Assembly: GCF_029278605.1 (NCBI RefSeq)
Contig: NZ_CP119572.1
Location: 3,162,001 to 3,226,000, forward strand
Direction: 5' to 3'
From: Cupriavidus sp. WKF15
Lineage (GTDB): Bacteria; Pseudomonadota; Gammaproteobacteria; Burkholderiales; Burkholderiaceae
Length of the DNA stretch: 64,000 nt
Part shown: positions 10,331 to 22,296 of the stretch, one piece after another
Numbering within the stretch: position 1 is the stretch's first letter
How the letters are laid out: the number at the start of each line of letters is the position of its first letter
Translations under genes and position numbers: made by a program
The notes under the pieces: generated by a model
Databases searched by the model: none
What the model saw: the letters and a program-made list of their open reading frames with translations, nothing else
What the model was told of the DNA's origin: nothing

Positions 10331-11596
10331 ATGGCAACGCGCGCACCAGCAGCGGGCGCACGGGCGGCAGCGCCGTCACGCGCGAAAGCAGGACGCAAGG
10401 CACCTACGCAGTACATCTTTGAGTGGGAAGGCAAGGACCGCAAGGGCAAGACGTTCACCGGGGAACAGCGGGCCGAGAACCAGGCCGAGGTCACGGCGGC
10501 ACTGCGCAAGCAGGGCCTCACCGTGGTCAAGATGAAAAAGCGCAAGGCGGCGCGCGGCAAGAAGATCACCGAGAAGGACATCGCGTACTTCACCCGCCAG
10601 CTCTCGACCATGCTCAAGGCGGGCATCCCGCTGCTGCAGTCGATCGACATCATCGCGCGCGGCCATGCCAACCCGAACTTCACGCAGCTGCTGTCCGACA
10701 TCCGCTTCGACATCGAGTCCGGCAGCAGCATGGCGCAGGCCTTCCGCCGCCACCCGCGCTATTTCGACACGCTGTACTGCAACCTGATCGACGCCGGCGA
10801 ACAGGGCGGTATCCTCGATTCCCTGCTGGAGCGCCTGTCGCTCTACATGGAAAAGACCATCGCGCTGAAGAGCCAGATCAAGTCCGCGATGATCTACCCG
10901 ATCGCGGTGCTGACCGTGGCCTTTGCCGTGACGGTGATCCTGATGCTGTTCGTGATCCCGGCCTTCAAGGGCGTGTTCTCGAGCTTCGGCGCCAACCTGC
11001 CGGCGCCGACGCTGGTAGTGATCGCGATCTCGGACTTCTTTGTCTCGTACTGGTACATCGTCATCGGCATACCGGTGGGCGGCATCGCCCTCTATTTACG
11101 GGCCTTGAAGAAGTCGGAGAAGGTCCAGCGCAGCACCGACCGCATGTTGCTGAAGCTGCCCATCTTCGGCAGCCTGTTCCGCAAGGCCGTGATCGCGCGC
11201 TGGACGCGTACGCTCGCCACCATGTTCGCCGCCGGCACGCCGCTGGTGGAATCGATGGAATCCGTGGCGGGTGCCGCCGGCAACTGGGTCTACTACGACG
11301 CCACGCGCGAGATCGAACAGGCGGTGCGCATCGGCACCAGCCTGACCAACGCCATGCAGGCCACGCACGTGTTCGATGCCATGGTGCTGCAGATGACCCA
11401 GATCGGCGAGGAATCGGGCGCGCTCGACAATATGCTGCTCAAGGTGGCCGAGTTCTACGAGCGCGAGGTCGATGACGCCGTGGCGGCCATTTCGAGCCTG
11501 ATCGAACCGCTGATCATCGTGGTGCTGGGCGTGCTCATCGGCGGCATGGTGGTCGCGATGTACCTGCCGATCTTCAAGCTGGGACAGGTGGTGTAA
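10331..11596 (+). CDS. pilC: Type IV pilus inner-membrane platform protein PilC
   Basis: Polytopic inner-membrane platform on which PilB acts. The 421 residues contain two T2SF domains (about 85-210 and 290-410), each opening with a helical cytoplasmic part such as KKITEKDIAYFTRQLSTML. Membrane segments include VLTVAFAVTVILMLFVIPAF and the C-terminal IIVVLGVLIGGMVVAMYLPI. The Lys/Arg/Ala-rich first 35 residues are low in complexity. It starts 31 bp after pilB and ends 3 bp before pilD, so the three genes are one operon. Confidence 0.95.
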   Translation: MATRAPAAGARAAAPSRAKAGRKAPTQYIFEWEGKDRKGKTFTGEQRAENQAEVTAALRKQGLTVVKMKKRKAARGKKITEKDIAYFTRQLSTMLKAGIPLLQSIDIIARGHANPNFTQLLSDIRFDIESGSSMAQAFRRHPRYFDTLYCNLIDAGEQGGILDSLLERLSLYMEKTIALKSQIKSAMIYPIAVLTVAFAVTVILMLFVIPAFKGVFSSFGANLPAPTLVVIAISDFFVSYWYIVIGIPVGGIALYLRALKKSEKVQRSTDRMLLKLPIFGSLFRKAVIARWTRTLATMFAAGTPLVESMESVAGAAGNWVYYDATREIEQAVRIGTSLTNAMQATHVFDAMVLQMTQIGEESGALDNMLLKVAEFYEREVDDAVAAISSLIEPLIIVVLGVLIGGMVVAMYLPIFKLGQVV

Positions 11597-11599
11597 TCG

Positions 11600-12484
11600 A
11601 TGAATCCGGTATTTCCCGCCGGCGGCGCCTCCACGCTGCCGGCGCTGGCGGCGCTGCCGCCGTCGTTCCTGCTGGCGGCAGCGGCCGTCCTCGGCCTGCT
11701 GGTGGGCAGCTTCCTGAACGTGGTGATCCACCGGTTGCCGCGCATGATGGAGTATGACGAGGCCAACTACATCGCCGAACTGCGCGGCGATCCCCTGCCC
11801 TACCCGGAACGCTACAACCTGATGGTGCCGCGCTCGGCCTGCCCGCACTGTGGACATGCCATCGCCGCCTGGGAGAACATTCCGGTCATCAGCTACCTCT
11901 TCCTGCGCGGGCGCTGCTCGTCGTGCAAAGCGCCTATCGGCATGCGGTACCCGCTGGTGGAGCTGGCTTGCGGCGTGCTGAGCGCGCTGGCTGCCTGGCA
12001 CTTCGGACCGACCTGGCAGGGCGTGGCCGCGCTGATGCTGCTGTGGTCGCTGCTGGCGCTGACGATGATCGATGCCGATACGCAGCTCCTGCCCGACCAG
12101 ATCACGCTGCCGTTGGTGTGGCTGGGGCTGCTGCTCAACCTGGGCGGGCTGTTCGTGCCGCTGGCCGATGCGGTGATCGGCGCCGCGGCCGGCTACCTGC
12201 TGCTGTGGTCCGCCTACTGGGCGTTCAAGCTGGTGCGCGGCAAGGAAGGCATGGGCTATGGCGACTTCAAGCTGATGGCCGCGCTGGGCGCCTGGTTCGG
12301 CTGGCAGGCGCTGCCGACGCTGGTGCTGCTGTCTTCGGTGGTCGGCGTGGTCTTTGGCGTGGCCAGCATCGCGCTGCGCCGCCAGGGCCGCGACACGCCC
12401 TTCCCGTTCGGCCCCTTCATTGCCGGCGCCGGCGTGCTGGTGCTGTTCTTCGGCCCCGCCGTGCTGCCGCTGCCGATGCCGTGA
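11600..12484 (+). CDS. pilD: Prepilin peptidase / N-methyltransferase PilD
   Basis: Bifunctional inner-membrane aspartic protease that cleaves type IV prepilin leaders and methylates the new N-terminus. 294 aa with multiple membrane segments. The cytoplasmic zinc loop has two CxxC pairs (Cys 81/84 and 106/109). The two catalytic Asp are in MIDADTQLLPDQITL (about 158-160) and GYGDFK (Asp-222). Placement directly after pilC matches the standard pilBCD order; coaE follows after 60 bp. Confidence 0.96.
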   Translation: MNPVFPAGGASTLPALAALPPSFLLAAAAVLGLLVGSFLNVVIHRLPRMMEYDEANYIAELRGDPLPYPERYNLMVPRSACPHCGHAIAAWENIPVISYLFLRGRCSSCKAPIGMRYPLVELACGVLSALAAWHFGPTWQGVAALMLLWSLLALTMIDADTQLLPDQITLPLVWLGLLLNLGGLFVPLADAVIGAAAGYLLLWSAYWAFKLVRGKEGMGYGDFKLMAALGAWFGWQALPTLVLLSSVVGVVFGVASIALRRQGRDTPFPFGPFIAGAGVLVLFFGPAVLPLPMP

Positions 12485-12544
12485 GCGGCGGCCTGCGCCG
12501 CGCCAAGCTGGTATCGTTCGGGCATTGCACCCACGGAACCTGAC

Positions 12545-13171
12545 ATGCTGGAGATCGGACTGACAGGCGGCATCGGCAGCGGCAAGACGCGCGTGGCCGA
12601 CATGTTTGCCGCGCGCGGCGCCGCCATCATCGACACCGACCTGCTTGCCCACGAGATCACCGCCCCGGGCGGGCAGGCCATTCCCGCGCTGGTCGAGGCC
12701 TTCGGCCCGCAGTGCCTGCGCCCCGACGGCGCCATGGACCGCGACGCCATGCGTGCGCTGGTCTTTGCCGATCCTGCCGCCAAGGCGCGACTCGAAGGCA
12801 TCACCCATCCGCTGATCCGCAACCTGACCACCACGCGCGCCAAGGCCATCGCCGATACCGGCGAGCACCCGTACCTGATCTACGTGGTGCCACTGCTGGT
12901 CGAATCCGGCACCTGGGTCGAGCGCGTCGGGCGGGTGCTGGTGGTCGATTGCACCGAGGACACGCAGGTTGCGCGCGTCATGGCGCGCAACGGCTTCAGC
13001 CGCGAGCAGGTGCTGGCCATCATGGCGAAACAGGCCACGCGGGCACAGCGCCTGGCCGTGGCCGACGATGTGGTCGACAACGACGGGCCAGTCGAAGCGC
13101 TGACCGCGCAGGTGGACCGGCTGGACCAGACCTATCGGTCGCTGTCCGCCGCCGGCGTCACGCGAGCCTGA
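12545..13171 (+). CDS. coaE: Dephospho-CoA kinase
   Basis: Last step of coenzyme A synthesis, phosphorylating the 3'-OH of dephospho-CoA. 208 aa with the P-loop GGIGSGKT at residues 8-15 and the CoaE block DTDLLAHEITAPGGQAIPAL. The NMP-kinase-like lid is seen around TQVARVMARNGFS. The pilD-coaE-zapD-yacG neighbourhood is conserved across beta- and gammaproteobacteria. Confidence 0.96.
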   Translation: MLEIGLTGGIGSGKTRVADMFAARGAAIIDTDLLAHEITAPGGQAIPALVEAFGPQCLRPDGAMDRDAMRALVFADPAAKARLEGITHPLIRNLTTTRAKAIADTGEHPYLIYVVPLLVESGTWVERVGRVLVVDCTEDTQVARVMARNGFSREQVLAIMAKQATRAQRLAVADDVVDNDGPVEALTAQVDRLDQTYRSLSAAGVTRA

Positions 13172-13229
13172 TTCCGGGGCACAGTCGGGTCCGGCATGAG
13201 CGAACAAACGGCGCATCACGCACATTGCA

Positions 13230-13258
13230 TTGTCCTCGCAGCCCGTCTCGCATAGAAT
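13230..13258 (+). promoter_or_regulatory. Sigma70-type promoter for zapD-yacG
   Basis: TTGTCC (13230-13235), 17-bp spacer, TAGAAT (13253-13258). Gives a zapD leader of roughly 120 nt and separates zapD from coaE. Confidence 0.6.
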
Positions 13259-13383
13259 GCGCTGGATCATGACGCGAAATGCGCGGAGAGACGTAGCTTC
13301 CACGCATTCCTGACGTTCCCCGGGCCACGCCCGCACCGGGACGCTCCCACAGGAGCGCCGCCTCAGCTGCTCGGACATAGCAC

Positions 13384-14142
13384 TTGATCCTGTACGAATA
13401 TCCTTTCAACGAACGCATCAGGACGCTGCTGCGCCTTGAAGACCTGTTCGATCGGCTGGATTATTTCCTTGGCCAGGAACACGCCCTGCAGCACCATGTC
13501 GCGCTGACCACGCTGTTCGAGATCATCGACGTGGCCGGCCGCGCCGATCTCAAGACCGACCTGATCAAGGAACTGGAGCGCCAGCGCCAGGCGTTGACCG
13601 CGTTGCGCGTCAATCCGCAGATCGACCAGGAAGCACTGGATGCGGTCATCGGCGAGATCGAGCAAGGCATCGCCATGCTCAACCAGACCGTGGGCAAGGC
13701 GGGCCAGCTGCTGGCCGACAACGAGTGGCTGACCAGCATTCGCAGCCGCGCCATCATTCCCGGCGGCACCTGCGAGTTCGACCTGCCGGCCTACTACGCC
13801 TGGCAACATCGTCCGGCCGAGGAACGCCGCGCCGATATCCTGAAGTGGGCCAGGCCCCTGGTGGCGCTGCGCGCCGGTACCTCCACGGTGCTACGGCTGC
13901 TGCGTGAATCGGGCCAGAGCGGCAAGGTGATCGCCACCGGCGGCAGCTACCAGCAGATGCTTTCGGGCCGCAGCTACCAGCTCATGCAGGTGCATCTCGA
14001 TGACTCGCTGCTGGCCTTCATCCCCGAGATGAGCGCCAACAAGTACATGCTGTGGGTGCGCTTTACGCAGCAGGACGGCGACCTGCGCCCGCGTTCAGTC
14101 GATGCCGACATCCCGTTCCTGCTCAAGCTCTGCAATTTCTGA
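13384..14142 (+). CDS. zapD: Cell division protein ZapD (FtsZ-associated)
   Basis: Cytoplasmic protein that cross-links FtsZ filaments and stabilises the Z-ring. The 252-aa sequence opens with the family signature [20 protein letters not shown] (start codon TTG, read as Met) and has the C-terminal beta domain ending PFLLKLCNF. No ATG lies near, and the TTG is where the conserved N-terminus begins, so the start is well supported despite a weak Shine-Dalgarno. yacG follows after four bases. Confidence 0.93.
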   Translation: MILYEYPFNERIRTLLRLEDLFDRLDYFLGQEHALQHHVALTTLFEIIDVAGRADLKTDLIKELERQRQALTALRVNPQIDQEALDAVIGEIEQGIAMLNQTVGKAGQLLADNEWLTSIRSRAIIPGGTCEFDLPAYYAWQHRPAEERRADILKWARPLVALRAGTSTVLRLLRESGQSGKVIATGGSYQQMLSGRSYQLMQVHLDDSLLAFIPEMSANKYMLWVRFTQQDGDLRPRSVDADIPFLLKLCNF

Positions 14143-14146
14143 AGTC

Positions 14147-14338
14147 ATGCCTGCCGTCGTCAAATGCCCCACCTGCGGCACCAAGGTGGAATGGATTCCC
14201 GAAAACAAGTTCCGCCCGTTCTGCTCCGAGCGCTGCAAGCAGATCGACCTGGGCGCGTGGGCATCCGAGAAGTACGTGATCGGCAGCAAGCCCGGCGAAA
14301 CGCCGTCGCCGGACCTGCCGGAAGACGAAGACGACTGA
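14147..14338 (+). CDS. yacG: DNA gyrase inhibitor YacG (zinc-binding)
   Basis: 63-aa zinc protein that inhibits gyrase by binding GyrB. The four zinc ligands form C-x2-C-x15-C-x3-C (Cys 7, 10, 26, 30), followed by the conserved [15 protein letters not shown] and an acidic tail ending PEDEDD. The start [10 protein letters not shown] is the family start; the frame is open 15 codons further upstream inside zapD. Probably cotranscribed with zapD. Confidence 0.95.
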   Translation: MPAVVKCPTCGTKVEWIPENKFRPFCSERCKQIDLGAWASEKYVIGSKPGETPSPDLPEDEDD

Positions 14339-14382
14339 GCCGGGAGACCGGGTCACCCCGCCGGACCGTCCCGCCAGCTCAG
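14335..14382. terminator. Hairpin joining the stop codons of convergent yacG and the OPT transporter gene
   Basis: CTGAGC (14335-14340) pairs with GCTCAG (14377-14382); inside, CGGGA can pair with TCCCG. Each outer arm contains the TGA of one gene. There is no T-tract, so it may act as a weak bidirectional terminator or an exonuclease block. Confidence 0.4.
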
Positions 14383-16415
14383 TGCGCCGCGGCCAGCACG
14401 CGGCGGTAGAACCCCACGCACACCAGCACGAACACCGCCAGGCCGAGCCATTCGGCCGTGACGGCAAAGCCCTCGCCCACCACGGCCAGCGGCGCGTCCT
14501 TGCCTGACAGGCCGATCACGGCCGCCAGCAGCACCCCGACCAGGCTTTCCCCGACGATCAGGCCCGACGCCAATAGCGTGCCGCGCCGTTCGGCATGTTC
14601 AAGCGCCAGCTTGACATCATCCCCACGCGCGGTGGCGCGGCGGCGCTCGGAGCGCAGCAGAAACCATGCGAGCACGGCCCCCACGACCAGTGCCGAGCTG
14701 ATCGTCGGCGGCAGGTAGATGCCGATGCCCACGGCCAGCACCGGCAACCGCCCCGTGCCGCCGCGGCGCAGCATCTCGTCGATCGCGATCAGCACCACGC
14801 CGAGCGCAATGCCGATCAGGATCATGTTCCAGTTGAGCTGGTGCGTGAAGATGCCGGTGGCAATGGCCGTCATCAGCGTGGCCTGCGGAGCCGCCAGCGC
14901 CTGCCCCGGGTCCATGCCCGCGCGCGGGAGCGCACCCGCAAACCCATAGGCGTTGTAGAGCAGTTCCAGCACCGGCGGGATCACCGCCGCACCGACCGCG
15001 CATCCGATCAGCAGCGCGACCTGCTGGCGCCACGGCGTGGCGCCCACGAGCCAGCCGGTTTTCAGGTCCTGCAGGTTGTCGTTGGAGATCGTGGCCACGG
15101 CCAGCACGGCGGCGGTCGTGAAGATGGCCAGCGCAATCGCGAACTTGCCGCCTTCCGGTGTATCGAGCAGGCCGTCGGCCGTGCCGATCGCCAGGATCAG
15201 CAGCGACACCAGGATCACCGCGATGATGCCGATGCCCGAGATCGGGCTGGCGGACGAACCCACCAGCCCTGCCATGTAGCCGCAGGCAGCGGCCACCAGG
15301 AATCCGAACACGAAGGCGAACAGCACGGCGCAGCCCACGAGGCGCCAGCGCGCGCCGGCATCCATCGGCGCCGGCATCATGAAATAGCCGAACGTCGCCG
15401 CCAGCACCACCGCCAGCGCGACGGCCAGGATGCCGATCCAGCGTACCGGCATATCCTTCTGCGTGCGCGGCATCCCGGCACCACCACCCGCACCGGCGCC
15501 CTTGATCGCACCAAGCGATGCGCGGATGCCTTCGAGCATTGGCCCGGCCAGCGTGATCAGCGTCCAGATTGCCGCGATACCGATGGTGCCCGCGCCGATG
15601 AAGCGCACCTGCGTGCTCCACACCATCGTTCCAAAGGCCTGCAGCGTGGCGCCTTCCGGGCGCGGCGTAATGGCTGTCAGCCAGGGCACGGCGATGCCCC
15701 ACGTCAGCACCAGGCCAAGCAGCATGGCAAGCCCGCCGACGATGCCGACCAGGTAGCCCGCACCCACCAGCGCCAGCGAGAAGCCCATCGAGAAGCGCAC
15801 CACCGATGCCCCGGCAGCGAGCCACAGGTTGGCGCCCTCGGCGAGCAGGCGCAGGCCGCCCGCGGCAAAGCTGAACACGCCCGCCACCAGGCCACCGGCC
15901 ATCAGGTCTGCCAGACCGGTACCCTGCTTCTTCCCGCCGGATGCGGTGTCCTGCCCGGCACTGCCCACGCGCAGGATCTCGGCGGCGGCCACACCCTCCG
16001 GATATGGCAGCTCGCTCTGTACCACCATCGCATGGCGCAGCGGAATGCTGAACAACACGCCGAGCATGCCGCCCGCCGCGCAGATCGACAGCGTCTGCCA
16101 GAACGGGAAACCCTGCCAGTGGCCCAGCATCACCAGGCCCGGCAGCACGAAGATGATCGACGACAGGGTGCCCGCGGCCGAGGCCTGCGTCTGCACCATG
16201 TTGTTCTCGAGGATATTGGCGCTCGGGAACAGGCGCAGCACCGCCATCGAGATCACGGCGGCGGGAATCGCCGAGGAGAAGGTAAGCCCGACCTTGAGGC
16301 CAAGGTAGATGTTGGAGGCGGTGAACACCACCGTAATCAGCGCCCCAAGGATGATGCCGCGCAGGGTCAGCTCAGGGAGGGAAATATCGTCGGCAACGCG
16401 GTCTGCACGCGGCAT
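14379..16415 (-). CDS. OPT-family oligopeptide transporter
   Basis: 678-aa polytopic inner-membrane protein of the oligopeptide transporter (OPT) family. Recognisable blocks are the N-terminal ELTLRGIILGALITVVFTAS and NIYLGLKVGLTFSSAIPAAV, and the loop ELPYPEGVAAAEILRVG, all typical of bacterial OPT proteins. About 14-16 hydrophobic segments are visible. The substrate is not predictable; bacterial members are linked to peptides or metal chelates. It is convergent with yacG and lies 80 bp downstream of mutT on the same strand, perhaps transcribed separately. Confidence 0.88.
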   Translation of the reverse strand: MPRADRVADDISLPELTLRGIILGALITVVFTASNIYLGLKVGLTFSSAIPAAVISMAVLRLFPSANILENNMVQTQASAAGTLSSIIFVLPGLVMLGHWQGFPFWQTLSICAAGGMLGVLFSIPLRHAMVVQSELPYPEGVAAAEILRVGSAGQDTASGGKKQGTGLADLMAGGLVAGVFSFAAGGLRLLAEGANLWLAAGASVVRFSMGFSLALVGAGYLVGIVGGLAMLLGLVLTWGIAVPWLTAITPRPEGATLQAFGTMVWSTQVRFIGAGTIGIAAIWTLITLAGPMLEGIRASLGAIKGAGAGGGAGMPRTQKDMPVRWIGILAVALAVVLAATFGYFMMPAPMDAGARWRLVGCAVLFAFVFGFLVAAACGYMAGLVGSSASPISGIGIIAVILVSLLILAIGTADGLLDTPEGGKFAIALAIFTTAAVLAVATISNDNLQDLKTGWLVGATPWRQQVALLIGCAVGAAVIPPVLELLYNAYGFAGALPRAGMDPGQALAAPQATLMTAIATGIFTHQLNWNMILIGIALGVVLIAIDEMLRRGGTGRLPVLAVGIGIYLPPTISSALVVGAVLAWFLLRSERRRATARGDDVKLALEHAERRGTLLASGLIVGESLVGVLLAAVIGLSGKDAPLAVVGEGFAVTAEWLGLAVFVLVCVGFYRRVLAAAH

Positions 16416-16495
16416 ACGGGTTCCTTTCTTGCTGTTGTTATGTCGGCGCGATCACGGGCGCCGCGGCCGCAGGGGCGCGGGTAATGCTCGGATTG

Positions 16496-16924
16496 TCAGG
16501 CGGCGCGGGATTCTTCGCCCAGCCATTCGACCACCGGGATGGTGGCCGGCAGCAGCGGTTCGACCGTCACCGGCACCGTCTGCCACGAGAAGGCCTGGCC
16601 CTCGCGCCCGACCGGATCGCCGCGCCATGCCATGACCTTGCAGAAATGCAGCCGCACGTAGGCGTGCGGGTAATCGTGTTCGAGCACGTGCCAGCGCACG
16701 CATTCGGTGATGTCCAGGCCCAGCTCTTCATGAAGTTCGCGCGCGAGCGCGGCTTCCACCGTCTCGCCCAGTTCCAGCTTGCCGCCCGGGAATTCCCAGT
16801 AGCCCTCGTAGGGCTTGCCGCCCGGGCGCTGCGCCAGCAAAAAGCGGCCGTCGGGCTGCACCAGCACGCCCACGGCCACCTCGGTAACCTTGCGCGGCGC
16901 AGCCGTGTCTTGCGCTTGCATCAT
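16496..16924 (-). CDS. mutT: Nudix hydrolase MutT (8-oxo-dGTP diphosphatase)
   Basis: Sanitises the nucleotide pool by hydrolysing 8-oxo-dGTP. 142 aa with a complete Nudix box at about 47-70 (GGKLELGETVEAALARELHE followed by ELGL) preceded by GKPYEGYWEFP, the MutT substrate-binding block. Two consecutive ATGs are possible starts; GGAGG is four bases before the first and seven before the second. The first overlaps the DUF815 stop as ATGA, so the two genes are translationally coupled. Confidence 0.92.
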   Translation of the reverse strand: MMQAQDTAAPRKVTEVAVGVLVQPDGRFLLAQRPGGKPYEGYWEFPGGKLELGETVEAALARELHEELGLDITECVRWHVLEHDYPHAYVRLHFCKVMAWRGDPVGREGQAFSWQTVPVTVEPLLPATIPVVEWLGEESRAA

Positions 16925-17817
16925 GCGCCCTCCACGTCGGCAATGAACGGCTTGCCATGCTTGCCGCCCCAGTCGCGCGCGAACTGCCAGGCCACCCGGC
17001 CCGAGCGCGAGCCGCGCTCGAGCGCCCACACCAGCGCATCGCCGCGCGCGGCGGCAATGTCCTCGTCCGTGCAGCCAAAATGCTTGAGCCAGTGACCGAC
17101 GATGGCCAGGTACTCGTCCTGCTTGGGCGGATAGAACGACAGCCACAGGCCGAAGCGCTCGGACAGCGAAATCTTCTCCTCGACCACCTCGCCGGGGTGG
17201 ATCTCGCCATCCTCGGTATGGCGGTAGGACTCGTTGTCCTTCATGTACTCCGGCAGCAGGTGGCGGCGGTTGGACGTCGCGTACACGAGCACATTGTCCG
17301 ACTGCGCGGCCACCGAGCCGTCGAGCGCCGACTTGAGCGCCTTGTAGCCCGATTCGCCTTCCTCGAACGACAGGTCGTCGCAGAAGATCACGAAGCGCTC
17401 CGGGCGCTGCGAGACCTGCTCGACGATATCGCCAAGGTCGCCCAGGTCGCTCTTGTCCACTTCCACCAGCCGCAGCCCGTCCTTGACGAAGGCATTGAGG
17501 CAGGCCTTGATCAGCGACGACTTGCCGGTGCCGCGCGCGCCGGTCAGCAGCACGTTGTTGGCCGGCAGCTGGTTCACGAACTGGCGCGTATTGCCGACGA
17601 TGGCGTCCTTCTGGCGCTCGATGTTCTTGAGGTCGTCCAGGTGGATCGGCGGCAGCTGGCGCACCGGCTGCAGGTAGCCGATATTGCCGAACAGGCTCTG
17701 CCGCTTGCGCCAGCGGAACGCTACCGCCTCCTGCCAGTCCGCATCCGTCAGTTGCGGCGGCAGCCACTGTTCCAGTCGGGCGAGGAAGTTGTCGAGGCGG
17801 GAGGCGAGGTCAGACAT
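16921..17817 (-). CDS. DUF815-family AAA ATPase
   Basis: 298-aa ATP-binding protein of the DUF815 family. The P-loop is GARGTGKS (93-100). FVIFCDDLSFEEGE is the Walker B region and VYATSNRRHL looks like sensor 1; the N-terminus (about 1-65) is specific to the family. The cellular role is not established. Position between argJ and mutT is common in Burkholderiales and Neisseria. The 36-bp gap to argJ and 4-bp overlap with mutT suggest an argJ-DUF815-mutT operon. Confidence 0.88.
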   Translation of the reverse strand: MSDLASRLDNFLARLEQWLPPQLTDADWQEAVAFRWRKRQSLFGNIGYLQPVRQLPPIHLDDLKNIERQKDAIVGNTRQFVNQLPANNVLLTGARGTGKSSLIKACLNAFVKDGLRLVEVDKSDLGDLGDIVEQVSQRPERFVIFCDDLSFEEGESGYKALKSALDGSVAAQSDNVLVYATSNRRHLLPEYMKDNESYRHTEDGEIHPGEVVEEKISLSERFGLWLSFYPPKQDEYLAIVGHWLKHFGCTDEDIAAARGDALVWALERGSRSGRVAWQFARDWGGKHGKPFIADVEGA

Positions 17818-17853
17818 GGCAGCAGCGGAGCGTCGTTGAACAGGGAGCGGTGA

Positions 17854-19083
17854 TCAGGAACGGTAGTCGGCGTTGATCGACACGTAGTCGTGCGAGAGGT
17901 CGCAGGTCCACACCGTGGCCTCGGCCTTGCCGCGGCCGAGCGCGATGCGCACGGTGATTTCGGCCTGCTTCATCACGCGCTGGCCGTCCTCTTCGAGGTA
18001 GTCGGGATTGCGGCCGCCGTCGCGAGCCACCCAGACGTCATCGAGCCACAGGTTGACGCGGTCGACATCAAGATCGTCCACGCCGGCGTAGCCCACCGCA
18101 GCCAGGATACGGCCCAGGTTGGGGTCCGACGCATAGAACGCGGTCTTGACCAGCGGCGAATGGGCCACGGCATAGGCGATCTGGCGGCACTCGGCCACGT
18201 CCTTGCCGCCTTCCACGCGGATGGTCATGAGCTTGGTGGCGCCTTCGCCGTCGCGCACGATCATCTGCGCGAGTTCCTGGGCCAGGCTCGTGACGGCCTC
18301 GCGCAGCGCCTCGAAGGCCGGGCCTTCGGCACGGTCGATGGCGGCGGCGCCCGACTTGCCCGTGGCAATCAGCACAAAGGAATCGTTGGTCGAGGTGTCG
18401 CCGTCGATCGTGATGCTGTTGAACGAGTGGTCGGCCGCATGCGACACCAGCGCCTGCAGCACCGGCTGGGCCACGGCCGCGTCGGTGGCAATGAAGCCGA
18501 GCATGGTCGCCATGTTCGGGCGGATCATGCCGGCGCCCTTGCTGATGCCCGTCAGCGTGACGGTCTTGCCGTTGATATGCACAGTGCGCGACGCCGCCTT
18601 GGGCTGCGTGTCCGTGGTCATGATCGATTCGGCGGCGGCCAGCCAGTTGTCCGGCTTCGCATTGGCGATGGCGGCGGGCAGCGCAGCGACCAGGCGGTCC
18701 ACCGGCAACTGCTCCAGGATCACGCCGGTGGAAAACGGCAACACCTGATCCGTGGTGATGTGCAGTTTTGCCGCCACCGCATCGCAGGTCGCGCGCGCAT
18801 TCGCCAGGCCGAGGTGGCCGGTGCCGGCATTGGCGTTGCCGGTGTTGATCACCAGTGCGCGGATGCCCTTGGCCGCAGCCAGGTGCTCGCGGCACACCTG
18901 CACGGGCGCGGCGCAGAAGCGGTTGCGCGTGAAGACGCCTGCCACGGTGCTGCCTTCCGCCACACGCACCACCAGCACGTCCTTGCGGTTGGCCTTGCGG
19001 ATGCCGGCCTCGGCCCAGCCGAGCTCGACGCCGGCGACGGGTTTCAGGTTTTCTGCCTGCGGCAGCGGAAGATTGACGGGCAT
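17854..19083 (-). CDS. argJ: Bifunctional ornithine acetyltransferase / N-acetylglutamate synthase
   Basis: Arginine biosynthesis: transfers acetyl from N-acetylornithine to glutamate (acetyl recycling) and can also use acetyl-CoA. The 409-aa precursor self-cleaves before Thr-193 in [16 protein letters not shown] to give alpha and beta chains. Other family blocks are [13 protein letters not shown] and [12 protein letters not shown]. Start [16 protein letters not shown] chosen by homology; the frame extends 37 codons upstream. Whether it makes acetylglutamate itself cannot be told from sequence alone. Confidence 0.95.
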   Translation of the reverse strand: MPVNLPLPQAENLKPVAGVELGWAEAGIRKANRKDVLVVRVAEGSTVAGVFTRNRFCAAPVQVCREHLAAAKGIRALVINTGNANAGTGHLGLANARATCDAVAAKLHITTDQVLPFSTGVILEQLPVDRLVAALPAAIANAKPDNWLAAAESIMTTDTQPKAASRTVHINGKTVTLTGISKGAGMIRPNMATMLGFIATDAAVAQPVLQALVSHAADHSFNSITIDGDTSTNDSFVLIATGKSGAAAIDRAEGPAFEALREAVTSLAQELAQMIVRDGEGATKLMTIRVEGGKDVAECRQIAYAVAHSPLVKTAFYASDPNLGRILAAVGYAGVDDLDVDRVNLWLDDVWVARDGGRNPDYLEEDGQRVMKQAEITVRIALGRGKAEATVWTCDLSHDYVSINADYRS

Positions 19084-19135
19084 ATCGGCTCCTGTCCTGT
19101 AGTCCTGCTTGATCTGTTGTTCAGTCGTCAGACGA

Positions 19136-19160
19136 ACATGCCCGCTTGGCGCGGGCATGT
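19136..19160. other. Perfect inverted repeat between secA and argJ
   Basis: ACATGCCCGC (19136-19145), loop TTGGC, GCGGGCATGT (19151-19160). No U-tract follows on the minus strand, so it is a weak terminator candidate or an RNA-end stabiliser for secA, whose stop is about 70 bp upstream. Confidence 0.45.
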
Positions 19161-19227
19161 CGTTACCTCTTCGCCCCTTGCGCCGTGGCGGCAAGGGCTG
19201 TCGTGCATGGTCCGGCTGGCGCCAGGC

Positions 19228-22002
<2,775 letters not shown>

Positions 22003-22284
22003 CGAGTGCTTTCACCTGCGCGGACCGGACCGGCGACCCGCGTGCGGGCGGCCCCAGCCGTGCCAGGCATGGATAGATTGGCGCAAAACGCCGAGTTTAT
22101 CATGTGCCGGGGTCGCGGCCGGGACGGGTGCGGCCCTGTTACCAAAGCCCGGCGGGACGTTGATTTATCGAAAGATCGGGGCGGAACGGCAAGGTTCAAT
22201 CGCCGGCCGCCGGATGTGCGCTTCGGATTGCGTGACAAACCCTTCACAGGACCCCGCAAATGCCGTTGCGGCGCCCTGGCTTGC

Positions 22285-22290
22285 TAGAAT
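22285..22290 (+). promoter_or_regulatory. Extended -10 promoter of dciA
   Basis: TGCTAGAAT (TG at 22282-22283, -10 hexamer 22285-22290) with no good -35. It ends six bases before the dciA ATG, so the transcript would begin at or next to the start codon. Confidence 0.5.
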
Positions 22291-22296
22291 GCATCG

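Noticed and set aside
11096..13378. A 760-codon minus-strand frame opposite pilC-pilD-coaE
   Set aside because: Crosses three well-supported genes and is rich in His/Gln/Arg, as expected for an antisense shadow.
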